A program made the translations under genes and the position numbers. From Phoronis australis (taxonomy: Eukaryota > Phoronida > Phoronidae), in the NCBI GenBank assembly GCA_002633005.1, contig NMRA01000333.1, positions 158,321-222,320 on the forward strand: DNA of 64,000 bases, written 5' to 3'. Positions 38,701 through 49,939 of this stretch are shown in pieces. How positions within the stretch are numbered: position 1 is the stretch's first letter; each line of letters starts with the position of its first letter. The notes beneath the pieces are model-generated. The model saw only the letters and a list, made by a program, of their open reading frames with translations. It was not told where the DNA came from and did no database searches.

Positions 38701-41700
38701 ATTCTGCATGGCGTCAGATCAGAAACTGATCAATGCCAGAAAAGAATAATTAAGCTCATGGACAAGGATTGATTTCTACATTGTTAGGTAACTGAGATGG
38801 TTGAGAGGGTCCTCAAAACAAGCTTAAGCTCCTAATTTATTCCAAAAACAGGTTAAGTTACATTAAATGTTAATTATTAACAGTAGTCATCTAATACACT
38901 CTACACCCAATCATTGATTTAGTAGCACCCTCATCCAGAGAACCTTGGTGCAAGATGTTCATGTGGTTTGTTTGACAAAGCGCCAGCATGGATTAACTGT
39001 AGGTAGACCAACGCCATGCTTAAATTGTCACCATAAATCCAATACATCGATTTTTGTGACTTGTTTATTTATAAGATTTTTGTCTTCTGGTGGTCTCCAA
39101 TTTGCATGCGTTGCTTGACTAATTATTGATTATTCAACGCACAATTTGGCACAGTATTCATGCATTGTCCAATCCGTCTATTGCATGTCTATTGACTTTT
39201 TGGTCTCACTCTTCTCAGGCAAGGAGGTCTGTGTTGCAAAATTGATTGACCAAGCTCAGTATGAATACCCCCACAATATCAAAAATATTAATTGTTATTC
39301 TTATAAGAATAAGTAGTTTTGCAAATGTATTTCTTTCCCCTAAAACCCCGAGTTAGAGTATATAATGCACGAATATAGCTAAGTAACAAATCATTCCTCG
39401 CTAAGGTTATTAACTTGGAATGATTTACTGAAGGAAATATAGCTACAAATTCTGCACACTAGAGGTGACAAAAAAGTTTCACTGAAATGTTCAGTAGTCA
39501 TTGGTGAAAAAATGGATGTGATTGAACAGACAATCCCAAAAATCGGCCAGTTGTGGGGCTGTTCCTGTGAATGACATTATTTAAGGACTACACTGAGTAA
39601 AGTTTCTAAAAATAGCTATATTCAATACAGACTGGTACATTCGAGAAAAAGCAACTCTTTTCACATTCATTATCACTTGAGAATTCTGTCCATGTGTAAC
39701 CAAACAGCTCTTGCACATGCAGATTTACATATCCACATACGCACTTCCTCGATTGGAAGTTCACAGTATATCTGATATGGTTCATAAAAATGACATGACT
39801 GCAGATGAAGACATTGGAATAAAGAAATGATAGGGAACAAGGATTAAGCCGACCAGCGAGAGTTCCATCCAACATGCAGCATGAACTAAGCAGACATACG
39901 GACTACACAATAAGTGTTGTGGTTAGTAGGACAACATGAACTTGAGGAACATGGTGAATTTAAGCAAGGACCAGCTACTGCAGATAAGACTAGTAGAGAA
40001 TGGTGCTAAAAGATGGGGCTAAATTTACCTAGAATTCCATCCAAGTTATGCATTCGGTGGTAGAACAGTTTCTTGTACTCTCTGTCCAATTCAGTAGGCT
40101 AGTAAAAGGATCACAAACTGTCACTATTCTGACCATACAGAGCACAATGCAAATAGCAACCACTAGCTAACAATGGTGTTTAGCTTGACCAAGGTAAACA
40201 AACAGTGTCAAAGGCTTTGTGGTTGTCCATAGACTGTGTAAATACACTTCAATTGATGTAAGAGTGGATGTGTTGAGTATCACATTCACAAATGTGTTAT
40301 TGTTGAGAACACATTGCTGCACAATAAATAACATCAGAATTATTCCTTTGTATGCAATATGGAATATCTTTTCACTTTCACTTTTACTTTGAATGTAAAG
40401 GCTATAAAATGAATGGAATTGCCTTTGATTGATTTGTTAACATAGATCAAATTGAATTAGAATAGTCAGCATTTTATTTTATTTTACATTATCAATATTA
40501 TTAATATGCAATAAAATTTGATGACACTCTATAACAAGTATTTGTCATTTCAGAAAGTCTTTTTATTCAATTCACACATATCTAAAACATTACTTCAGAC
40601 AATAAATACCTGCCAAAATAATTTTATGAATTTGCAAAAGTTATGCAAAAATGTCAAAGTTTTAGCTTATTACATGAAGGAATTGATATTAGCAGTATAA
40701 AATAGTATTGTTTTCCATGAAAAATAAACCTGGCATATACAGTTGCACACCTACTACAATCTTTTACACACAACATTTGAGATAAAGGCAATGTACCATT
40801 GAAAACCCAACTGCTAAGGTCTCAATTTCTCATTAGATTGGTAAATAGTTGTATTTATTGTAGACAAACCCTTAACAAGAACGTAGATTAAATGTCTATT
40901 CATTGCTAGAAACATTTAAAAGGAATTATAGGTTAGCCCCCTGGTGATCACCTATTTAAATTGCCCATTGCTAGAGTGTGACAATCAATTGTTATGGTTC
41001 AATTAATACTTTATGGTCTTGGCATGGAGTCAGTGTTTTAAGAAAGGCAGTTTCGGAGATTTGCTGTCCAAAATTTTAAGAGTTGATTTTTGATTAAGTT
41101 TTCAGATATACCTATGGTAAATCTTACCAATTCAAGACAATATGTGGAATGCCTAAAATGTTATATTTTTTCATAGAAGAGTACTACAAAATAAATTTGT
41201 CATCATTGATAAGTTCCATAACATATTTTGATAAATTAAAAAAACAGTCAATTTTGGCAATTATTTTTGTCCTAAGTTCATGAGATTTTACCGTACATTT
41301 GGTGAATCATACGGTAAATTGTAACCATTTTAAACATTTGCTCTGCAGTACGTATCATTCAAAACTATACTCTTTACAAACTGATCAATTCAGGACACAA
41401 AATGACACAAAAATAAAAATTTCCTGTTTGTTTCCATAAAACAAGTGTTTCACCACATCACCAAATTGACACTTTAAAATTTTAAAGTTCTACAGCATAG
41501 GCATCAATCATAGCACTGTTTTGAAATATCATGGACATTCTTGCCAATACTAGAAGTCCATAAAAATGAGAAAAAAGCAATTTTGGAAATTATTTTGTCC
41601 CCAATTGGCAAGATTATACTGTAGCTATCGTTATTACATGATATATTTATCTTCAACTTTTTGAAAACCATTAAATATGAATTTTAGTCCAATTCAAAAT

Positions 41701-44700
41701 TAGGTCTGCAATTCTCCAGTTACAATGGTTTTAAAAACTGAAAATTGGAGAAACTTTGAAACAATAATTTCTGTCTAATTTATGATTGGGCATTGTTTTT
41801 CATTTGGCTTCATTCTGGACTTTAGTCATATTTTTGACAAAACAGGCTAAATTTCGATGGAAATTGTCAATATTTTCTTTGAAATCTATATCGTATAGTA
41901 TTCCGTACAAAAAAAATTGCCCAATTGGTTATTTCTGAAAGGCTGACTGCACTGTTGCAGAAAATAAATAATTAGTCACCCAGGGTTAATTAAAGCTACA
42001 GGCAATACTGACAATGTTAATGACGGAATTATTTTTTTTCTTAATCTCCATTTCCAAATACGAAGCCGCACATTGTCCACTTCTTTATACATTGTTATAA
42101 ATAGATGAGGAATTACTACTCAAGACACACTTCCCAAGTTTTACATCATCAATGCTTTATGCTTGAACCACTGCCGCAAACTGCTAAGTCTGTTAAAGGG
42201 AACTTTCGAAAATAGGCCCACCCAAAGGTATGCTCATGGATAACTGTTTGCATGACTTGCATGGAATATATTTTATTGTAAAATTTCAATCATTTTGACG
42301 AATATATATTTTGTGATAACAATCTTACTCAAACGACTATCATTTAACGAGTTGCTGGGTGACTTATATGTTGGTAACTAAGGCAGATTAGCACAGTGTG
42401 AAGGACAGTTTTAACAACATAGTTTCAGAAACTACATCCCCATTTTCTGAAAATATGTCCAGGCATATATTTGATTTAAAATGACGTTTTCGAAAGGTAG
42501 TTTTTGAAATATTCACCCATGGGCCTATTTTTGGAAATTCTTGATACGATTATTTTACATGAACCAACTCCAGGGGCAAACTGCATAACAATGTGTGGAT
42601 GCCATGCATTGTAATTATTTACGTCATACCTAATTCAGCAAACCGCTAAGACTCCATTAATACAAACTGACATGTTACAACCTACTTGTGCTTATGGGAA
42701 ATTGCCTGTCACCATCGTCTCACACTGTGTTTCATCAAAAGCATGCAGCACATGGCAACATCTTGTAAACACAGTCAGGTTAACTAGCCAATTCTTAAAT
42801 TATTAAGGGACAAATTGACGGGGAGACAATTGAGTCTGTACCTTAAGGAAGTTAGCAGTTGGTAATTGGCAGGCACTTAGTACAAAACGTCATCAGTTTG
42901 GATAAAAACAGTTAACCAAATTGTAACCCTTTTCAAAATGTTCAACGTCTTCTTACATATAACAAACGGTTCACATGGGACTACAGGCGCAAGCTTGTCC
43001 AACGTGAGCTCGACCGTGCAGATATTTCTGATAACAAACGTCTTCTTACAATGTAGTAAGCACTGCCAGTGAGTTAGCAAACATGTAATGAAAGGTGGCT
43101 AATGCCTTCAATAAAATCTCATCAATTTTGGACAAATATAGTTTACAAAAATAGTTCCCAAAATTACCCTTTCGGTGTCTCCTAACATAGTTGTGAATAC
43201 CCTACAGAACTTGAACACCAAAAAGCATTAACTTGGTTCATATCTGCAAAACGACGAGAAAGTAAAATTTTGACCTAAACTGGTGATATTTTTACCAAAA
43301 TACTTAGTGGACATTTCTACATGTATAAAAATACTAGCCTAATAAAAAATGGCGCTAACAACAATAACGATAATGTGTCCTTTACATTATACCGTACATT
43401 TTAATAGCACCAAAATCATGTTGCTCTTAAGAGAAATGCTCTCTCATGTAAAGATTTTAGTGTCAAAATATCTGTGGACTAATTTAGTCGCATAACGACA
43501 CGACACGCAGAAGCTGAGCACAGTTATTGAGTTGCAAAATCAAGACACTTATTTACTTTGCAAATCTATACAAACACAATGCCAGTGATAAATTTCATCA
43601 CTTTGTCATTGCCAGATAAATTATCTGTGGCTGAATTGGTTAATGTTGAAGGCTTGATGCCCAGACTAAGCCTACAGTGACAAAACTTAAGTATATGGTC
43701 TAACGGGCAAAATTTTCACAGGAGCCAGCTTAAATCTAATACCAACATCAAGTTGTTAACACTACAACAAACAGAGAAATTTTAATAAACAATGCTTTAT
43801 TTCCTGAGTCTTAATATCCTGTAAAAGCACTAAGTAAATGGCATATGCCACAAAATCATTTCCGATTGATGTCAACAGCGTTACTGTCTACCTTAGCTTA
43901 GACATTAGAAAATAAATGACTTATCACTTAATTTTAAGCATTCGGTATTTTTAAATGGTTTAGAGTCACAAACTGAACATATCACTCAACGTTATGGAAC
44001 TTACTTTAAGTACTCAATAAAAACGCATTAACATTGTGTTTGCAGGCATTAATATCTGACATCTAATCTGGTAGCGGCTGTATTTTAGGTTAATTCTTGG
44101 CTATTTGTGACAACAGCATGTAACCGCAAACTGTGACCATTTCAAGTCAACATGATCAATATAATACACAAGCAGTGTCACTTGAATTCTTATTAACCAT
44201 ACGTTGACTGTCAGTATTGTGGACAATAGTACTCATGAAGAATTTACAATAGCTCTGAGAGACTGATGACATCAGGGATACCAGTGATGCTTAAAAATTG
44301 ACTGATTACCAGTGTCGCAAGAGGCTTAAATGTAAATACACAAAAAAATCCTGGAACATAGTAACAAAGCTTCAAAGCTTGTTGTTTCTTACACAGTTTA
44401 ATAGAGGCCTATAATAAATACCTCGAATAAGCTATGGGGGGAAGTGAATACTTTTGGATATTTTATTTTGGCATGAAGATTTGTTGTTGATAGATGATAC
44501 ATTCAAATACTTCCAAAATAACTATAAATAAACAGCAATGTATTAAATTGGAATAAAACAAAAAATGGGAAGCAACGTTGTTTTAAGTACAACTAAAATA
44601 ATTAGTCAACTTTTTGCCCACTGTTTTCTGAGATATAGATTACCATCAAAACTCAACTTCGACACCTTAATTGCATTTATTTTTCAAACACACGTACTTC

Positions 44701-47700
44701 ATTNCAGTCAATTTTGGCAATTATTTTTGTCCAAAGTTCACGAGATTTACTGTACATTTGGTGAATCATAAATTGTAACAATTTTACACATTTGCTCTGC
44801 AGTAAGTGTTTCACCATATCACCAAATTGACACTAACTGCTAAGTCTGTTAAAGGGAACTTTCGAAAATAGGCCCACCCAAAGGTATGCTCATGGATAAC
44901 TGTTTGCATGACTTGCATGGAATATATTTTATTGTAAAATTTCGATCATTTTGGCGAAACTACAGCAATCTTACTCAAACGACTATCATTTAACGAGTTG
45001 CTGGGTGACTTATATGTTGGTAACTAAGGCAGATTAGCACAGTGCGAAGGACAGTTTTAACAACATAGTTTCAGAAACTACATCCCCATTTTCTGAAAAT
45101 ATGTCCAGGCATATATTTGGTTTAAAATGACATTTTCGAAAGGTAGTTTCTGAAATATTCACCCATGGGCCTATTTTTGGAAATTCTTGATATGATTATT
45201 TTACATGAACCAACGCCAGGGGAAAACTGCATAACAATGTGTGGATGCCATGCATAGTAACTATTTACGTCATACCTAGTTCAGCAAACCGCTGAGACTC
45301 CATTAATACAAACTGACATGTTACAACCTACTTGTGCTCATGGGAAATTGCCTGTCACCATCGTCTTACACTGTGTTTCATCAAAAACATGCAGCACATG
45401 GCAACATTTTGTAAACGCAGTCAGGTTAACTAGCCAATTCTTAAATTATTAAGGGACAAATTGATGGGGAGACAATTGAGTTCTGTACCTTAAGGAAGTT
45501 ACCAGGTGGTAACTGGCAGGCACTTAGTACAGAACGTCATCAGTTTGGACAAAAACAGTTAACCAAATTGTAACCCTTTTCAAAATGTTCAACATCTTCT
45601 TACATTGCAGTAAGCACTGCCAGGGAGTTGGCAAACATGTAATGAAATGTGATTGGTTCTTTCAATAAAATCTCACCAATTTTGGACAAAAATAGTTCCC
45701 AAGAACAGTTCCCAAAATTACCCTCTCGGCATTTTTTAATGTCTCCTAACAATACACTGTGAATACTCTATAGAACTTGAACACCAAAAAGCCTTAACTT
45801 GGTTCATATCTGCAAAACGACGAGAAAGTAATATTTTGACCTAAATTGGTGATATTTCTACCAAAATACTTAGTGGACATTTCTACATGTATAAGAATGC
45901 TAGTCTAATAAAAACAGCAGTAGCAACAATAACGATAATGTGTCCTTTACATTATACCGTACATTTTAATAGCACCAAAATCATGTTGCTCTTAAGGACT
46001 GCTCTCTCATGTAAAGATTTTAGTGTCAAAATATCTGTGGACTAATTTAGTCGCATAACGACACGACACGCAGAAGCTGAGCACAGTTATTGAGTTGCAA
46101 AATCAAGACACTTATTTACTTTGCAAATCTATACAAACACAATGCCAGTGATAAATTTCATCACTTTGTCATTGCCAGATAAATTATCTGTGGCTGAATT
46201 GGTTAATGTTGAAGGCTTGATGCCCAGACTAAGCCTACAGTGACAAAACTTAAGTATATGGTCTAACGGGCAAAATTTTCACAGGAGCCAGCTTAAATCT
46301 AATACCAACATCAAGTTGTTAACACTACAACAAACAGAGAAATTTTAATAAACAATGCTTTATTTCCTGAGTCTTAATATCCTGTAAAAGCACTAAGTAA
46401 ATGGCATATGCCACAAAATCATTTCCGATTGATGTCAACAGCGTTACTGTCTACCTTAGCTTAGACATTAGAAAATAAATGACTTATCACTTAATTTTAA
46501 GCATTCGGTATTTTTAAATGGTTTAGAGTCACAAACTGAACATAACACTCAACGTTATGGAACTTACTTTTGTACTCAATCAAAACGCATTAACATTGTG
46601 TTTGCAGGCATTAATATCTGACATCTAATCTGGTAGCGGCTGTATTTTAGGTTAGTTCTTGGCTAATTGTGACAACAGCATGTAACTTCAAACTGTGACC
46701 ATTTCAAGTCAACATGATCAATATAATACACAAGCAGTGTCACTTGAATTCTTATAACCATACGTTGACTGTCAGTATTGTGGACAATAGTACTCGTGAA
46801 GAATTTACAATAGCTCTGAGAGATTGATGACATCAGGGACACCAGTGATGCTTAAAAATTGACTAATTACCAGTGTCGCAAGAGGCTTAAATGTAAATAC
46901 AAAAAAAGTCCTAGAACATAGTAACAAAGCTTCAAAGCTTGTTGTTTCTTACACAATTTAATAGAGGCCTATAATAAATACCTCGAATACGCTATGGGGG
47001 GAAGTGAATACTTTTGGATATTTTATTTTGGCATGGAGATTTGTTGTTGATAGATGATACATTCAAATACTTCCAAAATAACTATAAATAAACAGCAATG
47101 TATTAAATTGGAATAAAACAAAAAATGGGAAGCGACGTTGTTTTAAGTACAACTAAAATAATTAGTCAACTTTTTGCCCACTGTTTTCTGAGATATAGAT
47201 TACCATCAAAACTCAACTTCGACACCTTAATTGCATTTATTTTTCAAACACACGTACTTCATTTCAGAATAAATTATTATAGTCATGACATCAGTCTAAT
47301 TCTTCTTCTAAAATCTTCTTCCAGGAAGAGGAACAAAAAAGAGTAATTTGACCGAGCTTTCGTTAGACGATGGAGTTAATAGTCACATTGAAAGTACACT
47401 TGTCTATTGTCATGTTTTTCACTCTGATATGTAGTTAATAGGCGTTCCATCCGGTGTGGATGCCGTAAGCATTCAGGCCATAACTGAAGGACTTGCAACT
47501 GATAGAGCCTACAAATCGAATATGCACTTCCAAAACTGCAATTACCTCCATTTCATTTTTATTCTAAATATGCAAATTATAAGTCAAATGACCAAAAAAA
47601 ACAAAAAAAGTTGGAACCTTAATTGGCAATAAGAAAACATGATCATCAACCGACGATATTTAACGTGTGACCAAGTAATTGCACTCGTGGTAATAAGATT

Positions 47701-48253
47701 GACTTTAACTTAATTACAAGAGTTGCAAAGTCAGTAAAGCATATTAAGTAAAAACATTTTTGACAGGTAAGTCTACAAACTTGTTAGGCTATCTGGTTTT
47801 CTGTATATTTTCACTGAAAAGTTATCACTTGGCAAGTCACCCATGTCGATGATGACCACTAATGGAGTAATGCTGCACCAAAGTATAGAGGGCAGTTGGT
47901 AGCACTTGGCACTAAATCTAGCACTTAGCAAAGCTGAATGAAATCGCCACTTCAGTAACTAAGAGTAAGAACATGAATAAGAGCTGACATCGCGAACTAC
48001 GGATATTCCGCCGTGTGGAGAAAACGGATTCTCAAAATGCGGGCACATTATATACGACCATTGCCGTAACTTGTATGTAGGCCTAAGACTACGCGTACTG
48101 TTACCGATTCTGAACTTGAATCATTATTAATTTTTTATTTCGGTACCCGGTCTCAAACGTGTAAATAACAATTCAAAGCTACAAAATACACTTACCGTCA
48201 TGTTCAAGTTTCAGTTGTGTCGTACTAGGATCTATATATCCGTGGGATGCCAT
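23778..48253 (-). CDS. CSPP1-type multi-motif protein (repeated [ND]PWGKxGxGAP), about 19 exons
   Basis: Minus-strand exons: 48253-48196 (ATG), 40098-40029, 37076-36894, 36325-36220, 35730-35616, 35249-35190, 34595-34301, 33731-33603, 33143-33075, 31963-31935, 30299-30252, 29841-29704, 29159-29048, 28666-28628, 26893-26696, 26449-26274, 25427-25299, 24450-24340, 23939-23778 (stop TAA). Phases agree everywhere except exon 1 to 2. About 740 residues. The motif appears as NPWGKGGGGAPL (about 186), DKFGRPGHGAPM (234), DPFGKPGAGAPN (325), DPWGKGIGVARR (394), GKAWAGAPKK (441), DPWGKAGSGAPK (499) and FWGRPGAGAPRG (659), with a weak copy near 260. Charged, probably coiled-coil segments (ELRKYQQMCKEAEEDISKYK; KQIREEDQRYQKQP) lie between. 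From memory, human CSPP1 has one near-identical motif after a coiled coil. A centrosomal or axonemal role is inference. Exons 14 (13 aa) and 11 (16 aa) are the least certain. Confidence 0.8.
24579..25047. mobile_element. MITE-like element with TTRCCGGGATTT ends
   Basis: The left end TTGCCGGGATTTTCCCCATA+GATAAGC and the right end, on the minus strand, TTACCGGGATTTCCGTAGAT+AAGCC form inverted repeats of about 27 bp around about 470 bp. No coding capacity was seen. It lies in the intron between exons 24340-24450 and 25299-25427 of the CSPP1-type gene. Confidence 0.7.
26478..26596. repeat. Two-copy tandem duplication of about 60 bp
   Basis: GTTTAATTCACAGC(A/C)TGTTATG followed by related sequence ending in ACTAG(C/T)CTTCAA occurs twice. 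It lies in the short intron between exons 26274-26449 and 26696-26893. Confidence 0.6.
33206..33262. repeat. Two-copy 27-bp tandem repeat
   Basis: ATGTTG(G/A)A(G/A)ATATGGCAT+(T/C)CAAAATACAA occurs twice in tandem in an intron of the CSPP1-type gene. Confidence 0.65.
37866..38118. mobile_element. Fold-back element with about 70-bp inverted arms and a 43-bp internal duplication
   Basis: The left arm starts GACGATCGCCGCACAAATAA at 37877 and the right arm ends in its near-exact complement at 38104. Arms of about 70 bp pair almost perfectly, with weaker pairing continuing outward. Between them a 43-bp unit (GGCACTTGTTGTCCTAAATT start) occurs twice, at 37957-37999 and 38000-38042. No coding capacity was seen. 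It is in the intron between exons 36894-37076 and 40029-40098. Confidence 0.85.
41245..44703. repeat. Large tandem duplication, copy A
   Basis: This segment matches 44705-47263 through most of its length. Substitutions are a few percent (almost none over 43440-44700), and it carries extra blocks absent from copy B (about 41354-41442, about 41473-42177 and about 43005-43050). It lies in intron 1 or 2 of the CSPP1-type gene, and no exon was confidently found in it. Confidence 0.9.
44704..44704. other. Single ambiguous base N at the junction of the two duplicated copies
   Basis: This is the only N in the window. It falls exactly where copy A ends and copy B begins. Confidence 0.95.
44705..47263. 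repeat. Large tandem duplication, copy B
   Basis: It begins CAGTCAATTTTGGCAATTAT, matching 41245, and runs to CACGTACTTCATT at 47263, matching the last bases before the N. It is shorter than copy A because of several deletions. The 68-residue open frame at 44565 is repeated at 47125, as expected from the duplication; I do not regard it as a gene. Confidence 0.9.
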
Positions 48254-49939
48254 GCTGTATAACATTTGGAAGTGCCGAATATTCTACCTGGCTCACAACA
48301 ACTCGACCCAACTGTGTGACCTCTCACTCTTATTGTTGTAATTATTGTCATGGAGCCATCGACTTCTTATCGAAAGGGGACTGGAAACTGAACGAATATG
48401 TTTTAAGTGTATAAGTAGCAATCATAACTAAATTTTAGTAAATAAGTTGCTCATAAAGTATTTTTATTATTTATAAAACAAAATTATGCTTAAATAGTCC
48501 TCATAATTTCAAATCTAAAATTATAAGTTTATTTAACTGTTGTACTTCGATGCTCTTCTTTTTTGTTCGTAACCGGATGCGGAAGCCTTACCTATACAGT
48601 CATGCGCATAAAGGAGATTCCAGAGAAGTTGCAGTTCGAATCTCTGGTGACAGGTTTTGAGCAGGTAATCAGTCCTATTTCTGCAAATTTACAAACATTC
48701 GTCTTGCATTTCTATATTTGAATGGTTACTAGTTGGAGGTTTTGATGTGCGCTGTGTTGCCGTTTTGTTCGATCTACAAAAAATAGTCTCGTAGACCAGA
48801 CAGCAGACTGAGCTGAGCCCAGGCTTGGCAGGCATAAGCTCCAGAGTCCAGTGAATCATTTGAGACCCCCTGTTAGCCACTCGTTTATGAACAATTGCCT
48901 GCTAGCTGATTGGATAGCACGCCCGCCAGAAGCGTGGTCAATAGAGTGAGCGCCCGCGAGCGATTTGAGCTCCCTCGTACTGAACAGCTGTGTTTACGTT
49001 AGCGCTCGCAAACAACCTCGAGAACATGTTCGCTGGCGTTCAGGTGAATGTATCACATGATGGCCGTCACCTAACAGATTTGTAGAGAACTGGAAAGGTG
49101 AGCTTCATTTGAATTTCCAACTTTTTATCTACATCAATTCATAGCTGTGTTTTGACGTTTATCTAGGAATCGATGTGAGTAAAAAGTTGGCAATTTCAGC
49201 AAAGGTTACCTTTCCAGTTCGCCACAACACTATTGGGGTTGCTCTCACCACGAAACTTAAAAATGTAGCACACCTGACAATCAGGCATTCAAATGACATC
49301 CACCTTGTCTGTTTCAGTCGTTTAAAAAACAATATGGTGAGCGTAATTTAATAACAAATAAGATGTCAATTTCAAAAGAGTTTGTTTGTGACGCAGTCAC
49401 ATGCCATTTGCTTGTTATTTTTGTTTTGGTAAATCAACATCTTTCAGGAGATGGTGACAACTTACAGAAGTTTTCTTGAAAATTAGATTTGCTAGTTAAT
49501 GAAATACTAATAACTTGTAACAATTTCGTGAAACTATTTTCAGTAATTGGTTGTCAATTTTGCACTTGCAAACTTTTGAGTTGAAAAATAGTCAAAACTG
49601 AAATTGACCAACAGATGGCATCCTATTTCATGGTGCTCAATGTTGAAGCACGTCAGCGCTCTTCAAATTTAACTGCAAGATGCATGCTAACCCCATTATT
49701 TTTGCGGCGGTAACCAACTGAAGTTAGTTCACTGGAGGCAAAGTGACCATAGTTATTTTGTGTCAGACTTTATTTCCTTCACTTTTTACCCAGATAAATC
49801 AAAAGCTGCATATTTATACACCTTTGCACCATGGGTGTCTGTCTGTCTGTATATGCCTACATCATTTTACTGAAGTACCATGAATTTAGTGTTTTATAGA
49901 TGGATTTGAGTGACCTGTGATCGACATCAAAGACACAAA
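48254..49939. promoter_or_regulatory. Putative bidirectional promoter region between the CSPP1-type gene (-) and TTC21B (+)
   Basis: 1,686 bp separate the divergent start codons. A more CpG-rich patch lies at about 48900-49080 (GCCCGCCAGAAGCG, GAGCGCCCGCGAGCG). It is followed by CTGGAAAGGTGAGC near 49095, which could be the donor of a non-coding 5' exon, and by an inverted repeat (49085-49222). I looked for a clear RFX X-box and did not find a convincing one. Promoter function is inferred from arrangement. Confidence 0.45.
49085..49222. repeat. Imperfect inverted repeat (hairpin, possible MITE)
   Basis: GAACTGGAAAGGT at the left is mirrored by ACCTTTCCAGTTC at the right, and an inner pair CCAACTTTTTA/TAAAAAGTTGG supports a longer imperfect palindrome of about 135 bp. 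It lies upstream of TTC21B. Confidence 0.7.

Noticed and set aside
44565-44771. 68-codon frame repeated at 47125
   Set aside because: The pair exists only because of the large duplication; it has no splice context or family resemblance and one copy runs across the N.
48254-49939. An RFX X-box in the shared upstream region
   Set aside because: Several GTTGCC/GTTACC half-sites occur, but none has a convincing second half at the right spacing.
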